From assembly GCA_016840645.1 (NCBI GenBank), contig JAEORY010000073.1:1-12192 (forward strand): a stretch of 12,192 nucleotides of DNA, in the 5' to 3' direction. Each line of letters begins with the position of its first letter. The stretch's first letter is position 1. Made by a program: the position numbers and the translations under genes. The stretch comes from Candidatus Borrarchaeota archaeon. GTDB taxonomy: Archaea; Asgardarchaeota; Sifarchaeia; Borrarchaeales; Borrarchaeaceae. Under the pieces are notes generated by a model. That model had not been told where the DNA came from and made no database searches. It saw only the letters and a list, made by a program, of their open reading frames with translations. Positions 11,232 through 12,192 of this stretch are shown here, piece after piece.

Positions 11232-12192
11232 TTGCTGGATTTATCGGAATATCCCGTTATTGATACACACTGTCATGTTTTTAGAGAAGATATAAGCAAG
11301 GCTCTCACGGCAGAAAATTTCGCCCAAGACATAAATTTTGGGTCTTTTTACCCAGATTTCTTAATTCCGTCATCAATTCTTGAAAAATACTATAAGGCTT
11401 CAAATAAAGAAAAAGTTGAACTGGATCAAAAATATAAGGTCGCACAGACTTTACAGGAACTCCAATACCATTCTAAACATGCTCTTTTTTACAGACAGAT
11501 GTTACATGAACTTGCACAGTTTTTTAATTGTGCTGATGATTTAGATACTATAATTAACATAAGAAATCAAAAAGCAGTAGATTTTAGAAGCTATTTAATC
11601 GAGTTGTTTACAGATGCACGCCTTGAGGCGCTGATTATTGATGATGGGTTTTCTGAGATCGCCGTGGATAAACCTCTTCAAACAATAGAATGGTCAGAAT
11701 TCGAACAATTAGTACCTATCCAAGTTGTACGATTTAGTCGAATTGAAAATCTGATTAAGAATGCACTTCTTGTTTCTTCAGATTTTGATGAATTTCTTGT
11801 TAACTATGATAATGAAATGAATACAGCAATTACTAAATACAATTCTCGCGGATTTAAATCGATTGTTGCATATCGTACTGGGCTAAACATAAGAAATCCA
11901 GATGAGTCTGATGCTAGAAACGATTTTATCAAGTATCATCAGGATAAATCTCCAGAAGTTGAGCGATGGGGACTAAAAAATCTTCGTGATTTTCTGATAT
12001 GGCGAACAGTGGAGAAATGTATCAAATTAGATCTTCCCTTTCAGTTTCATACTGGCATTGGAGATGTGGATACACTGGTGGATCAATGTAATCCAGTTTG
12101 CCTATTTAAGTTCTTAAGAGACAAAAAAATAAGACATGCAAAGATTATCTTAGCGCATGCAGGGTTTCCCTATGTCTCTGAGGCTACAAATC
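11232..12192 (+). CDS. Amidohydrolase_2-family protein (FluG/NodGS N-terminal-domain type), 3' end cut by window
   Basis: An open frame of 320 codons runs off the window. The start is TTG at 11232, set by AGAGGT about 6 nt upstream. The opening motif PVIDTHCHVF gives the metal-binding H13-x-H15. HTGIGDVD with H273 and LAHAGFP with H309 supply further metal-site histidines of the TIM-barrel amidohydrolase superfamily. The stretch TDARLEALIIDDGF resembles the amidohydrolase half of FluG and plant NodGS proteins, in which it is fused to a glutamine-synthetase domain. Here a FluG-group GS homologue is encoded separately, about 9.4 kb away. Members probably hydrolyse a gamma-glutamyl or other amide bond, but substrates are mostly unknown. 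A few codons in the middle (residues about 45-115) are rich in lysine and aromatic residues, typical of the inserted helical region in this subgroup. Confidence 0.8.
   Translation, partial: MLDLSEYPVIDTHCHVFREDISKALTAENFAQDINFGSFYPDFLIPSSILEKYYKASNKEKVELDQKYKVAQTLQELQYHSKHALFYRQMLHELAQFFNCADDLDTIINIRNQKAVDFRSYLIELFTDARLEALIIDDGFSEIAVDKPLQTIEWSEFEQLVPIQVVRFSRIENLIKNALLVSSDFDEFLVNYDNEMNTAITKYNSRGFKSIVAYRTGLNIRNPDESDARNDFIKYHQDKSPEVERWGLKNLRDFLIWRTVEKCIKLDLPFQFHTGIGDVDTLVDQCNPVCLFKFLRDKKIRHAKIILAHAGFPYVSEATN

Noticed and set aside
1..12192. CRISPR array, rRNA or further tRNA genes
   Set aside because: No regularly spaced long repeats, rRNA-like sequence or second cloverleaf was seen by reading both strands.

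Overview
The window looks archaeal: about a third GC, with TATA-like boxes (clearest at 7262-7269), strong Shine-Dalgarno (SD) sites, frequent TTG starts and one apparent CTG start. Its central feature is a pyrrolysine (Pyl) decoding module: tRNA-Pyl(CUA) at 5994-6061, then separate genes for PylSn and PylSc. A split PylS occurs in bacteria and in several uncultured archaea. Promoter style and the archaeal-type enzymes favour an uncultured archaeon with methylamine metabolism; Asgard or Bathyarchaeia-like lineages are possible, but no marker here fixes the taxon.

Layout. (1) 1-1842, minus strand: a FluG/gamma-glutamylmethylamide-synthetase-like glutamine synthetase homologue, followed 18 bp later by a methylamine-type corrinoid protein cut by the window edge. 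(2) 1843-2139: divergent promoter region with direct and inverted repeats. (3) 2140-5944, plus strand: two class-III aminotransferases sharing an unusual four-cysteine motif, and a PhzF-family protein. (4) 5994-7211: pylT, pylSn, pylSc, tightly packed. (5) 7212-7871: a strong TATA box, a hairpin resembling an IS200/IS605 end, and a helical protein of unknown function. (6) 7926-11036: an NAD locus with an NAD-kinase-like protein fused to a C-terminal winged helix, a convergent nicotinate phosphoribosyltransferase, and a divergent nicotinamidase. (7) 11232-12192: the start of a FluG-type amidohydrolase, cut by the window edge.

How the genes fit together. The corrinoid protein and the Pyl decoding pair point to methylamine methyltransferases (MtmB/MtbB/MttB carry Pyl at UAG); neither those genes nor pylBCD lie in this window. 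The GS homologue could ligate methylamine or another amine to glutamate. Nicotinamidase and nicotinate phosphoribosyltransferase make the first two steps of Preiss-Handler NAD salvage. The NAD-kinase homologue next to them has GGAAT where active kinases have GGDGT, and it carries a DNA-binding domain. It may therefore be an NAD(P)-sensing regulator of the locus rather than, or as well as, a kinase. That is the most novel idea in the window, supported by a repeat-rich divergent promoter at 10296-10496. Two genes of the NAD locus end in TAG, which in this organism can be read as pyrrolysine.
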